Positions 45,533 to 54,138 of a DNA stretch of 64,000 nucleotides are shown here, piece by piece. The stretch is from Symploca sp. SIO3C6 (GTDB lineage: Bacteria; Cyanobacteriota; Cyanobacteriia; Cyanobacteriales; Coleofasciculaceae): NCBI GenBank assembly GCA_010692425.1, contig JAAHHJ010000001.1, positions 593,233 through 657,232 on the forward strand. The letters are read 5' to 3'. The notes below the pieces were generated by a model, which saw only the letters and a program-made list of their open reading frames with translations, did no database searches and was not told where the DNA came from. A program made the position numbers and the translations under genes. How positions within the stretch are numbered: the stretch's first letter is position 1; each line of letters begins with the position of its first letter.

Positions 45533-47494
45533 ATGGTCTTTTGGAATCGTTTTAAGAGTGTAGAAATTAAACAAGGCAAAAAGATTGTGATCAACAAAAC
45601 ATTTCACATTTCTGGTAGTGTAATTGGACAGACAACTCGTCAAGGAGTTACTGGTTTACGTGTCGAAGCATGGGATAAGGATCTCATAATTGATGATCTA
45701 CTTGGCAGTGCAATAACCAAAAGTGATGGTACTTTTCAACTATCGTTTGATGAGTCCTATTTCCGAGAAGTATGTTTAGACCGACAACCCGATCTATACT
45801 TCAAGATCTACAACCAAGAAGAACTTATTAAAAGTACTGAAGATTCAGTACTATGGAATGTAAAGGAACAAGATAGTAAAGTTCTCATAGAAATGGAGAC
45901 AGCACCTCCAGTTTCTAGTCCTGTGACAGTACCATTTTTTGGTAATGTACACGACACGATAAAAACTTCAAGTATCTTAAGAGAAAAAGCAGTTGACGCA
46001 TACCCAGCCTCCCAAATTTTCGCTGAATATATGGCGAATATCATCAAACATATTCCTGACCCAGGAACATTGACAATGCTGACTGGGACAGCAAATTCGC
46101 AGGCTTCATTTTTCTTCCAGTCGTCAACCACTAACGAAATCAACGCCAATCTCTATAACAACATCCTCTCACCACGGGTGAAGGGCGGTGATAGCCCGTT
46201 CGGCGTCAACCAAGCGGAGCTATTAAGTGCAGCCTTTACAAATGCCTATCTTCAGGTGTATTTGAGCCTAAGATATCAGCTATCCCAGGCAGATCAAGCG
46301 ACTGAGCAGGAGCTTGTGGCTAAGGTAGCAAACAACATCAAGACTCTACGTCCGCTCTGGAATGAGTGGGTCAATGTCTTTGGCTCGGAGCAAAAGGTGC
46401 CAAAGCTCAATATGAGCAATACGGACACCGCGCTCCTTGAGATGACCGGTACGCTGCAAGTTACTTGGGTCAACCCAGATTTTAAGCAAAAACTGGTCGA
46501 TGACCCAAGCTACCCCTATACACATATGAATGATTTTGACCAGATATTCTCTCTCATTCCGGCAACGGTGCCGCTGCAGATGCGCACTCAGATTAAGGCA
46601 GTTTATAATGCACAGGGTGCCCAAGGTGCCATCACTGCCAAGAGGTCCAACGCTACCCAGATACTGAGTGGGGTACGACAAAATATCCAGCAACCCAGGA
46701 CTGAAAATGGTGGACTGAAGCTGACCGGTAGTGACCGTATGATACCCGGATTAACGTTCCAGCCCGCCAATCCGACCACCATAGTCGATCAGTTGAGAAC
46801 TAACCCGCCAACTGAAACATTAAGCTATACCGGAAGTATAACTAAATCAGATAATACGACATTGTCTTTTAATGCCTCGGTTAGCGGCGGTATTTCGATT
46901 CCAATCCTTGACTTTTTCTCGTTAACGCCAAGCGGTGGTGCCACAACCAGCATCTTCCAGAACGACTTCGCAGGCTCGAAATTCAGCGTAGAAGTTGTTG
47001 TTAACAACCCAACGCTACAACCGAAGATGACTGTCGCGCCGTTGCTTTATAATATTTCCACCGCTCAGGGATGGCTTTATGCCGATCCAGTAAAGGAAGC
47101 TGTCAATAACGGTAGCAACACCGATGTAACAGGCTTCGTCTTTGATGGCGGTTTGCCAGACTTCGACTTTAGCGAAGGAGGTGATTTTGGCTATGTCAAT
47201 ACCCTGGTGCTGAGCCAATTCCTCGAACTCAAGCTTGTTTTTGAGCAGTGCCGTAGCAAGGAGGTTCGGAAATATTTTGAGCAGCATACCAAGGCTACCA
47301 TTAGCTTCCTCGGCATTCCACTCGGCAGGGCCAGCCAAAGTTCAAGCTACAGTTACGACTACAGCGCGGAGACGGAGACTTCGATCACGGTTACTTTAAA
47401 GCCTAATCCTCCTGGCTATGTGCCTGGTGGCAGCGATATCACCGAGTCACTATGTAACCTTGTTGCGGTAGGCGTGATTTATCCATTCGCTTAA
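45533..47494 (+). CDS. Unknown 653-aa protein with N-terminal beta-sandwich domain
   Basis: I do not recognise the protein as a whole. Residues about 22-120 look like a transthyretin/carboxypeptidase-regulatory-like beta sandwich: FHISGSVIGQTTRQGVTGLR, VEAWDKD, SDGTFQLSF. The remaining 500 residues are Asn/Thr/Ser-rich, with a helical stretch (about 160-330) and a beta-rich end (TPSGGATTSIF, SYSYDYSAETETSITVTL). No signal peptide or membrane segment is seen. Base use changes: the first 500 or so bases are AT-rich like the surroundings, while from about 46100 GC-ending codons are common. That suggests a mosaic gene joining a local 5' part to acquired sequence. A secreted or toxin-like role is possible but unsupported. 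Confidence 0.7.
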   Translation: MVFWNRFKSVEIKQGKKIVINKTFHISGSVIGQTTRQGVTGLRVEAWDKDLIIDDLLGSAITKSDGTFQLSFDESYFREVCLDRQPDLYFKIYNQEELIKSTEDSVLWNVKEQDSKVLIEMETAPPVSSPVTVPFFGNVHDTIKTSSILREKAVDAYPASQIFAEYMANIIKHIPDPGTLTMLTGTANSQASFFFQSSTTNEINANLYNNILSPRVKGGDSPFGVNQAELLSAAFTNAYLQVYLSLRYQLSQADQATEQELVAKVANNIKTLRPLWNEWVNVFGSEQKVPKLNMSNTDTALLEMTGTLQVTWVNPDFKQKLVDDPSYPYTHMNDFDQIFSLIPATVPLQMRTQIKAVYNAQGAQGAITAKRSNATQILSGVRQNIQQPRTENGGLKLTGSDRMIPGLTFQPANPTTIVDQLRTNPPTETLSYTGSITKSDNTTLSFNASVSGGISIPILDFFSLTPSGGATTSIFQNDFAGSKFSVEVVVNNPTLQPKMTVAPLLYNISTAQGWLYADPVKEAVNNGSNTDVTGFVFDGGLPDFDFSEGGDFGYVNTLVLSQFLELKLVFEQCRSKEVRKYFEQHTKATISFLGIPLGRASQSSSYSYDYSAETETSITVTLKPNPPGYVPGGSDITESLCNLVAVGVIYPFA

Positions 47495-47544
47495 AAAGGG
47501 CAGTGTGATCGCCTGATCCTGTGGTGAGATCGGCTATCTTGTAA

Positions 47545-47570
47545 GGTGCGTTAACGAAGTGTAACGCACC
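47545..47570 (+). terminator. Hairpin downstream of the unknown protein gene
   Basis: A perfect 9-bp stem GGTGCGTTA/TAACGCACC with an eight-base loop, about 50 bases after the stop. GTGCGTTA-type inverted repeats are common in bacterial intergenic DNA. There is no long T-tract, so terminator function is only probable. Confidence 0.6.
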
Positions 47571-47689
47571 CCTTTAACTATCAGTTTGATCGGTAGATTC
47601 GATAGAATCGCTAGAATTATGATAGGCTGAGCTAAAGTGCAACTGTTGTGGTTAAAATACCCTCTCAGCCTTTGACAATCACATTGAAG

Positions 47690-48231
47690 AGCGAGGTTAG
47701 TCTTTTGGGCTGACTTTGTACTCTATCCCTTTAGGTAAGAAACGATGCCGTCTTCTAGCGAGAGGTTATTGCAATTTTCTGACACTAGGAGTTAAATTGA
47801 GACCTCGTTGGCTCGATTACTTGAATACCAATAAAATCTTAGAGCAAGACTTACCTATAATCTGGGGATAACAGGAACAAATTGAATGCTTAGGACAAAA
47901 TTTCCAAGAAGTTTATTTGCCACTCAAAACCTCAGACCTATTAGTGATTGAATATCGCAAGTGGCTCGATAAATTTTGGTCATCTTTACCCTATTACTAG
48001 GAGTATTCTACCTCAAAACTCACTATTAATGATAGCGAAGGAAATCATAACTGCACTCTCCCACAACGATTGGAGAGACACACAGCCATTTGTAATTCCT
48101 GTAAAGGAGCATATCAGGGAACAAAACTGATTAAACACTTCTGTGTGGTAATAGCAATTTTTCTAGCAGCCTTAGCGATAGTTACAGATGACTTTTGGAT
48201 TCAAGTCTTGTCAGTTTCTGTTTCTTTATAA
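47690..48231 (+). pseudogene. Rieske-type (PaO/Tic55-like) oxygenase, C-terminal pseudogene
   Basis: One frame reads LYSIPLGKKRCRLLARGY, LRPRWLDYLNTNKILEQDL, EQIECLGQNF, YLPLKTSDLLVIEYRKWLDK, HTAICNSCKGAY and a hydrophobic C-terminal segment, ending TAA at 48229. This matches the C-terminal half of cyanobacterial Rieske non-heme oxygenases of the pheophorbide a oxygenase group. Two in-frame stops interrupt it: a TAA directly before CAGGAACAA (where CAA is expected), and a TAG in TACTAGGAG. Upstream, SEVSLLG lies in another frame, implying a frameshift near 47715, and the Rieske domain itself is absent. Confidence 0.85.
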
Positions 48232-48324
48232 GTAATATTAATAGCAGCTGTAGTTAGTAAATTAAAAATCAAATTTGAAAACTCTTACACTCGCTATTAA
48301 TTCCAAACAAAAAACAATAACAGC

Positions 48325-48424
48325 AATAAGTAATAATTGTCGTCGTCAATTATTACTTATTACTTATTACTTATTACTTATTACTTATTACTTATTACTT
48401 ATTACTTATTACTTATTACTTATA
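48325..48424. repeat. AATAAGT heptamer array with inverted start
   Basis: AATAAGTAATAATTG (48325-48339) pairs perfectly with CAATTATTACTTATT (48347-48361) across TCGTCGT. The right arm then continues for about nine more TTACTTA units. The array overlaps the last codon of the PfkB gene and supplies its stop. Confidence 0.92.
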
Positions 48425-49279
48425 AAATTCCATCCAACGACGAGTGCCGAAGAACTTACAAGAATTTGAAGCAATTTCAGCTGCTGCTACTAGCGATTCC
48501 GTGAAATTTTGTTGTAATATATAGTGACAGAAAGCGCCGTGGAAAATGTCACCAGCACCGAGGGTATCAACAGCATTAACTATGAGTACCGACAATCGAC
48601 CTGAAATACCTAGGCTAAGGTATTGAATGGGTTTTTCTCCTTGGGTAATAGCAATGTGGGGAATACCCAAACTTTGTAAATAAACAAAAACCTCCTTGCT
48701 GTTACTACAACCTGGTGGATAGAAGTTAGCAGAGCAAACAGCATAATCCACGAAGGGTAAAACTTTCTCAAATCCAGGTTTCCAGCTACCGCCATCAATA
48801 ACAACTGGGATATTATTTTCTTTGGCTAAGGGAGCGATCGCAACACTAAGAGCCATTTGATGACCATCGATCATCACTAAATCTACTCCGTTAAGTACAT
48901 TAGCAGGTATTTGCTCAGGGTTAACTTGAATCTTAGTAGCGTTGAGCGAAATAACTGCGCGATCACCTGTAGCTTCGGTAATAATAATAGAAGAAACTGG
49001 TGGTGGTTCAGTATAGTCTGGGGCAAGGTCAGTGATACTTACTGGATAATTTCCTAAATCGGAGCGAATGAGTTGGGTAATTGGATGAGTACCAACCACA
49101 CCCAGAATTTCTGCTTGATTGCCAAGGTATCCAAAGGTTACTGCTGCATTTGTTGCTGGGCCACCAGCAGAGACAGTATAGTCAGAGGCGGTAATTTTTT
49201 CGTTGTTACTTGGAAGCTTGGCACTTAGATAGGCTAGATCTAAAGTAACCATGCCTATAAATAAACCGCTTTTTAGCAT
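48416..49279 (-). CDS. PfkB-family carbohydrate kinase
   Basis: A 287-residue sugar or nucleoside kinase of the PfkB (ribokinase) family, slightly shorter than usual. N-terminal sugar-binding Gly motif: VSAGGPATNAAVTFGYLG. The C-terminal ATP/anion-hole motif with the catalytic Asp is AVDTLGAGDIFHGAFCHY. The exact sugar cannot be read. The C-terminus RRWMEFYK is followed at once by a TAA from the heptamer array, so the end may have been trimmed or changed by the repeat. The ATG at 49279 is divergent from rsmI, 60 bases away, so the two promoters share that short gap. Confidence 0.9.
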   Translation of the reverse strand: MLKSGLFIGMVTLDLAYLSAKLPSNNEKITASDYTVSAGGPATNAAVTFGYLGNQAEILGVVGTHPITQLIRSDLGNYPVSITDLAPDYTEPPPVSSIIITEATGDRAVISLNATKIQVNPEQIPANVLNGVDLVMIDGHQMALSVAIAPLAKENNIPVVIDGGSWKPGFEKVLPFVDYAVCSANFYPPGCSNSKEVFVYLQSLGIPHIAITQGEKPIQYLSLGISGRLSVLIVNAVDTLGAGDIFHGAFCHYILQQNFTESLVAAAEIASNSCKFFGTRRWMEFYK

Positions 49280-49339
49280 ATTTTGGTATTATATAAACTT
49301 TTGTAGCAAGAGTTCTATAATCCTAAGCTCAGGATACTA

Positions 49340-50233
49340 ATGGGAACACTTTATATAGTAGGGACACCAATTGGCAACCTGGAAGATATCACCTTCCGGG
49401 CAGTGAGAGTATTGCAATCTGTAGATTTGATTGCAGCAGAAGACACCCGCCACACTGGCAATCTGTTGCAACACTTGGAGATTAAAACTCCCCAATTAAG
49501 TTACCATGAACATAATCGGCAGCAGCGCATACCAGAGTTGTTGAGTAAGCTAAGTCAAGGAAAAGATATCGCCTTAGTAACTGATGCTGGGATGCCAGGA
49601 ATCTCAGATCCTGGCTATGAATTAGTCAAAGCATGTATTGAAGCCGAGGTATCAGTGGTACCAGTGCCCGGCGCTAATGCAGCAATTACAGCACTGATTG
49701 CGGCAGGATTACCTACAGACAGATTTGTGTTTGAAGGCTTTTTACCAGCAAGTGGACAAGAAAGACAAAAGCGCTTAGAATCTCTGCCAGCTGAACCTAG
49801 AACTTTAATTTTTTACGAGTCACCCCACCGTCTGCGGCAAACCTTGCAAGACTTGGCAGATTACTTGGAACCACTGCGTCTAATTGTACTGGCAAGGGAG
49901 TTAACTAAGTGGCATGAACAATTCTGGCGGGGAACAATTAGAGATGCGATCGCTCATTATAATCAGCATGAGCCTAAGGGAGAATTTACTATAATTGTTG
50001 CCGGTGCCCAGTTGGAGATAGCAATGCCCTCACCAGAGGCATTAAAAGCCGAGTTATTCGAGATTATGTCTCAGGGTGTATCGCGATCGCAAGCTAGCCG
50101 ACAATTAGCTCAATTAACTAAACTCCCACGGCGTCAACTATACCAGATGGCTTTAGCATTACCAGCTCCACCCATACCTGAATATGAAAGAGATCATCAG
50201 AAACAGAAAGGGCGCAATCACCCTGATAGCTAG
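49340..50233 (+). CDS. rsmI: 16S rRNA (cytidine-1402-2'-O)-methyltransferase
   Basis: Methylates the ribose of C1402 in the 16S rRNA decoding centre with S-adenosylmethionine. The protein has 297 residues, a normal length. TLYIVGTPIGNLEDITFRAV at the N-terminus and AEDTRHTGNLL are diagnostic; LVTDAGMPGISDPGYELV and VPVPGANAAITALIAAGLPT form the SAM site of the tetrapyrrole-methylase fold; FYESPHRL follows. The C-terminal 50 bases overlap the start of a lipoprotein gene in another frame. The short gap to pfkB leaves little room for regulation. Confidence 0.96.
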   Translation: MGTLYIVGTPIGNLEDITFRAVRVLQSVDLIAAEDTRHTGNLLQHLEIKTPQLSYHEHNRQQRIPELLSKLSQGKDIALVTDAGMPGISDPGYELVKACIEAEVSVVPVPGANAAITALIAAGLPTDRFVFEGFLPASGQERQKRLESLPAEPRTLIFYESPHRLRQTLQDLADYLEPLRLIVLARELTKWHEQFWRGTIRDAIAHYNQHEPKGEFTIIVAGAQLEIAMPSPEALKAELFEIMSQGVSRSQASRQLAQLTKLPRRQLYQMALALPAPPIPEYERDHQKQKGRNHPDS

Positions 50234-50903
50234 TTTATCATTAATTTTCATCTCTGCTTGTGGCGAAGTCAAGGTTTCCCCGACTACAGAAAATTCGCCA
50301 ACCCCTGCTAGCGAGAGTCAAGCGGCACAGAGCCAGACTACCTCCGTTAGTAATTCTGTTAATACCTCCAAAAATCAGCAGATTACACCAGAGGGCATCG
50401 GAGTAGCCAAGCTGGGCATGACTTTTGGGGAACTCAAAAAGACCCTGCCAGAGAATACCGAATTTAAGGTAGAATCCTCTCTAATTGTAGACTGGGATGC
50501 GATCGCTGTCCGTCAAGATGGGGATGTACTCTATTACATCCTCTATCCAGCAGGGGAGACTTTTGAAGATTCAGATGTTATTGAAACTTTACTAACTGAC
50601 AATCCTAATTATCGCACTACTCAAGGAATTGGTCCAGGAACACCAATTGAAGAGGCAGAGGATATTCATGGAGATGCCACCTTGTCTTTTAACTGGAGCA
50701 ACGAGGCTAGGGAGTACGTCGAATTTGAACAGTTATCTGAAGATATCAAATTCCGTACTCGACAGATACCTGGGGATGATCAATTTGCCGGCATTTATAA
50801 CTCTTCTCAAACTGAAGAAGTTAACCAGACAGATAAATTTAAGGAAGCTGCTTCTATCGGTTCTGTCGAAATTTATTGCCGAGAACAATGCCCATCACCT
50901 TAA
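50184..50903 (+). CDS. Putative lipoprotein, 239 aa
   Basis: An exported lipoprotein of unknown function. A basic N-terminus is followed by a hydrophobic segment ending in the lipobox FISAC (Cys near 26), then a Ser/Thr/Gln-rich spacer to about residue 65. The folded part starts at ITPEGIGVAKLGMTFGELKK and has a repeated GIG...LGMTFGEL and GIGPGTPIEEAEDIHG pattern, suggesting two similar halves. Two late Cys residues (YCREQC) could form a disulfide. The start lies inside rsmI (50-base overlap), so expression is probably coupled. A strong hairpin follows. Confidence 0.8.
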   Translation: MKEIIRNRKGAITLIASLSLIFISACGEVKVSPTTENSPTPASESQAAQSQTTSVSNSVNTSKNQQITPEGIGVAKLGMTFGELKKTLPENTEFKVESSLIVDWDAIAVRQDGDVLYYILYPAGETFEDSDVIETLLTDNPNYRTTQGIGPGTPIEEAEDIHGDATLSFNWSNEAREYVEFEQLSEDIKFRTRQIPGDDQFAGIYNSSQTEEVNQTDKFKEAASIGSVEIYCREQCPSP

Positions 50904-50925
50904 GAAAATACAGTGTTTTTCATAA

Positions 50926-50988
50926 CTAAGCTGTTGTGCATCAAAAATGCACAACAGCTTAGCAGTACCGATGAAAAAATTTTTCATC
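50926..50988. terminator. Two consecutive hairpins between convergent genes
   Basis: A perfect 16-bp stem CTAAGCTGTTGTGCAT/ATGCACAACAGCTTAG with a five-base loop (50926-50962), then the near-palindrome GATGAAAAAATTTTTCATC (50970-50988). They sit 23 bases after the lipoprotein stop and before the convergent RTX gene, so a bidirectional terminator is likely. The T run of the second hairpin would act on the plus strand. Confidence 0.72.
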
Positions 50989-51112
50989 ATCAAGCATTAA
51001 AGAGGGTTATTTACTCTACACCCTACACCCTCTTTCAAGTCAGGAGGCAGACGTCTCTAAAGCAGAAGGAACAGGAGAAAAAACTGCTAAAACCTGTTAA
51101 AGTATTCTGTTT

Positions 51113-53560
51113 TTAGATAAAGATGGTAGAGAGATTATCAGTAAACGTGCTGACCTGGGTTCCATCTACAGAGGCAAGAAGATCGCCATCCGCCGCCAAA
51201 ATATTTACGCTGCCATTAGACTGCTCAAATCCCAACTCATTGGCATTAACTCCTGTGAAGCGAGTTGCTCCCAATTGGAAGTTAAATACAGTATCAAAGC
51301 CTTCCCCTATTTCTAGGAAAATCCTGTTATTACCAGTACCAAGTTCGATGGTATCTAAGCCAGAACCACTATTAATGAAATTGTTCCCTTCACCGGAGTT
51401 AATTAGGTCATCACCATCGTAACTGTAGAAATCATTATTCTCTTGATTACCAGTGAGGTTGTCATCATGAATAGTAGCGTGGACTCTTTCAATGCCAAGG
51501 AAAGTTTGTGTAATTTGTTGACCTTCCCCGTCAATATAACTACCACTCTCTTGAGCTAGGTTTAGTTGAATACCAGAGTTAAAACCATGGAGGTTAACTG
51601 AGTCATAACCTTCTCCACCATCGAAGTAGTTAGTACCTTGAGTATCGACGAAAGTATCATTGCCAGTGCCACCGAAATAGCTGTCATCACCTTCGTAACC
51701 GTAGAAAGTATTATTCTCCTGATTACCAGTGAGATTGTCATCATGAATAGTAGCGTAGACTCTTTCAATGCTCAGGAAAGTTTGTGTAATTTGTTGACCT
51801 TCCTCGTTGAGATAACTACCACTCTCTTGAGCTAGATTTAATTGAATGCCAGAGTTAAGACCATAGAGGCTAACTGTGTCATAATCTTCTCCACCATCAA
51901 AGTAGTTAGTACCTTGATAATCGACGAAAGTATCATTGCCAGCGCCACCGAAATAGCTGTCATCACCTTCGTAACCGTAGAAAGTATTATTCTCCTGATT
52001 ACCAGTGAGGTTGTCATCATGAATAGTAGCGTGGACTCTTTCAATGCTCAGGAAAGTTTGTGTAATTTGTTGACCTTCCTCGTTGAGATAACTACCACTC
52101 TCTTGAGCTAGGTTTAGTTGAATACCAGAGTTAAGACCATAGAGACTAACTGTGTCATAACCTTCTCCACCATCAAAGTAGTTAGTACCTTGATAATCGA
52201 CGAAAGTATCATTGCCAGCGCCACCGAAATAGCTGTCATCACCTTCGTAACCGTAGAAATCATTATTCTCCTGATTACCAGTGAGGTTGTCATCATGAAT
52301 AGTAGCGTGGACTCTTTCAATGCTCAGGAAAGTTTGTGTAATTTGTTGACCTTCCCCGTCAATATAACTACCACTCTCTTGAGCTAGGTTTAGTTGAATG
52401 CCAGAGTTAAAACCATGGAGGTTAACTGAGTCATAACCTTCTCCACCATCGAAGTAGTTAGTACCTTGAGTGTCGACGAAAGTATCATTGCCAGCGCCAC
52501 CGAAATAAGTGTCATCACCTTCGTAACCGTAGAAAGTATTATTCTCTTGGTCACCGACTAGGTAGTCATCAAAATTAGTAGCGTCAACCCTTTCAATGCC
52601 AAGGAAAGTTTGTGTAATTTGTTGACCTTCTCCGTCAATATAACTACCACTACCTTCTACCAGGTTAACTTGAAGACCAGAGTTAAGATGATGTAAGTGA
52701 ACTGTGTCATAACCTTCTCCACCATCAAAGTAGTTAGTACCTTGAGTGTCGACGAAAGTATCATTGCCAGCGCCACCGAAATAAGTGTCATCACCTTCGT
52801 AACCGTAGAAAGTATTATTCTCTTGGTCACCGACTAGATAGTCATCAAAATTAGTAGCGTCAACCCTTTCAATGCCAAGGAAAGTTTGTGTAATCTGTTG
52901 ACCTTCCCCGTCAATATAACTACCACTACCTTCTACCAGGTTGACTTGAAGACCAGAGTTAAGATGATGTAAGTGAACTGTGTCATAACCTTCTCCACCA
53001 TCAAAGTAGTTAGTACCTTGATAATCGACGAAAGTATCATTGCCAGTGCCACCGAAATAACTGTCATCACCTTCGTAACCGTAGAAAGTATTATTCTCCT
53101 GATTACCAGTGAGGTTGTCATCATGAATAGTAGCGTGGACTCTTTCAATGCTCAGGAAAGTTTGTGTAATTTGTTGACCTTCCTCGTTGAGATAACTACC
53201 ACTCTCTTGAGCTAGGTTTAGTTGAATACCAGAGTTAAGACCATAGAGGCTAACTGTGTCATAACCTTCTCCACCATCGAAGTAGTTAGTACCTTGAGTG
53301 TCAATGAAGGAATCATTGCCAGCACCACCTTGGAGGATATCATTTCCGTTATTGCCCTCAATGTGGTCATTACCTTCATTACCCTGAATTACATCATCAC
53401 CTTCTCCACCAAAGAGTGTGTCGTCACCTTGATTTCCCTGGATAATATCATCGCCTTCGAGTCCTCGGATAACATCATCTCCATCTAAACCTTGAATGAT
53501 GTCATCTTCAGCAAGACCTTCTAAAGTGTCTTGGTTGAGAGTACCTGTAATAATTGCCAT
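51113..53560 (-). CDS. RTX-like calcium-binding repeat protein, 815 aa
   Basis: A secreted-type repeat protein. The N-terminus (about 1-90) has GGxGxDxxx nonapeptides of the hemolysin-type Ca-binding kind (GLDGDDVIRGLEGDDIIQGN). Then come seven units of about 92 residues, each with GYEGDDSYFGGAGNDTF, YFDGGEGYDTV, LNLAQESGSYL and IERVHATIHDDNLTGNQENN. A unique C-terminal domain (about 715-815) may be the type I secretion signal region. No N-terminal signal peptide is present, as expected for type I export. No transporter genes are in the window. The ATG follows AAGGACAAACAACA. It could be a surface or matrix protein; no catalytic domain is seen. Confidence 0.9.
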   Translation of the reverse strand: MAIITGTLNQDTLEGLAEDDIIQGLDGDDVIRGLEGDDIIQGNQGDDTLFGGEGDDVIQGNEGNDHIEGNNGNDILQGGAGNDSFIDTQGTNYFDGGEGYDTVSLYGLNSGIQLNLAQESGSYLNEEGQQITQTFLSIERVHATIHDDNLTGNQENNTFYGYEGDDSYFGGTGNDTFVDYQGTNYFDGGEGYDTVHLHHLNSGLQVNLVEGSGSYIDGEGQQITQTFLGIERVDATNFDDYLVGDQENNTFYGYEGDDTYFGGAGNDTFVDTQGTNYFDGGEGYDTVHLHHLNSGLQVNLVEGSGSYIDGEGQQITQTFLGIERVDATNFDDYLVGDQENNTFYGYEGDDTYFGGAGNDTFVDTQGTNYFDGGEGYDSVNLHGFNSGIQLNLAQESGSYIDGEGQQITQTFLSIERVHATIHDDNLTGNQENNDFYGYEGDDSYFGGAGNDTFVDYQGTNYFDGGEGYDTVSLYGLNSGIQLNLAQESGSYLNEEGQQITQTFLSIERVHATIHDDNLTGNQENNTFYGYEGDDSYFGGAGNDTFVDYQGTNYFDGGEDYDTVSLYGLNSGIQLNLAQESGSYLNEEGQQITQTFLSIERVYATIHDDNLTGNQENNTFYGYEGDDSYFGGTGNDTFVDTQGTNYFDGGEGYDSVNLHGFNSGIQLNLAQESGSYIDGEGQQITQTFLGIERVHATIHDDNLTGNQENNDFYSYDGDDLINSGEGNNFINSGSGLDTIELGTGNNRIFLEIGEGFDTVFNFQLGATRFTGVNANELGFEQSNGSVNILAADGDLLASVDGTQVSTFTDNLSTIFI
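51490..53270 (-). repeat. About seven 276-bp tandem repeats (RTX-like units)
   Basis: Spacing of the conserved GAAAGTTTGTGTAATTTG segment is 276 bp (272-277) from 51502 to 53156. Units fall into three types: SLYGLNSGIQLNL, HLHHLNSGLQVNL and NLHGFNSGIQLNL. The order from the N-terminus is A, B, B, C, A, A, C. Neighbouring B units are nearly identical in DNA. Confidence 0.93.
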
Positions 53561-54138
53561 TGTTGTTTGTCCTTATTAACTCAAATGCTTATGGGCTAAG
53601 ATCGAAATGCATCTCAAACTGTGCCAAATTAGGTCTAGAGCCTTAGACAATAAAAATTTCAGCCTTTGGCAAAATCTTTGCTCTTTCCGTAGACCATGAT
53701 TCAAGCTCCAAATTAGAGGTCCTTTACCAGGTGAACGAAATTTTGCGTAGGATTTGAATTCTCTGTGTCTCCGCCTCTCCGCGTCTCCGCGTCTGTTATT
53801 GATGCGCCCCATCTGCATTTCCAGTATGCAAAACATTCAAAGCTTGGAAGATTCTCTTAAAGGGCCAATCGGGGCCACTTGCCAAACCCCAATCTCCATC
53901 AACGTTTCCAGAAAAGGGGTAAGCCTCTAACCCTCCGAAAATTTAGACCTTGGATTTTGAGTCAAAAAAGGATAGATAATGACAATCGCACAGGGAGAAA
54001 GTTATGATTTAGAGCATATAAACCTGTAGATAGATGCGGTTAACATATAGTGATGATTAAGCCATCCAAAATCTCTCTTAGGGTGCAGGTTTTTATTTAC
54101 TAAAAAAGAAAAATCTCAGCTTCCCCATAACATTTCTC
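53561..54138. other. Intergenic region between divergent genes
   Basis: Holds the ribosome binding site and promoter of the RTX gene and a short CTCCGCGT octamer array (about 53766-53793), of the same family as those at 9310 and 14197. No other gene is supported. Confidence 0.55.

Noticed and set aside
47948..48130. Plus-strand 60-residue open frame
   Set aside because: Wrong frame across the Rieske oxygenase pseudogene, whose similarity lies in a different frame.
47690..48231. Possible recoding of TAA and TAG as Gln in the Rieske gene
   Set aside because: TAA and TAG end other genes here normally, and the same locus has a frameshift and has lost its N-terminal half, so decay is the simpler reading.
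51562..53488. Several short open frames on both strands in the RTX gene
   Set aside because: They repeat with the 276-bp period and are frame shadows of the RTX-like units.
53576..53836. Minus-strand 86-residue open frame upstream of the RTX gene
   Set aside because: No ribosome binding site, partly made of the CTCCGCGT array, and no recognisable domain.
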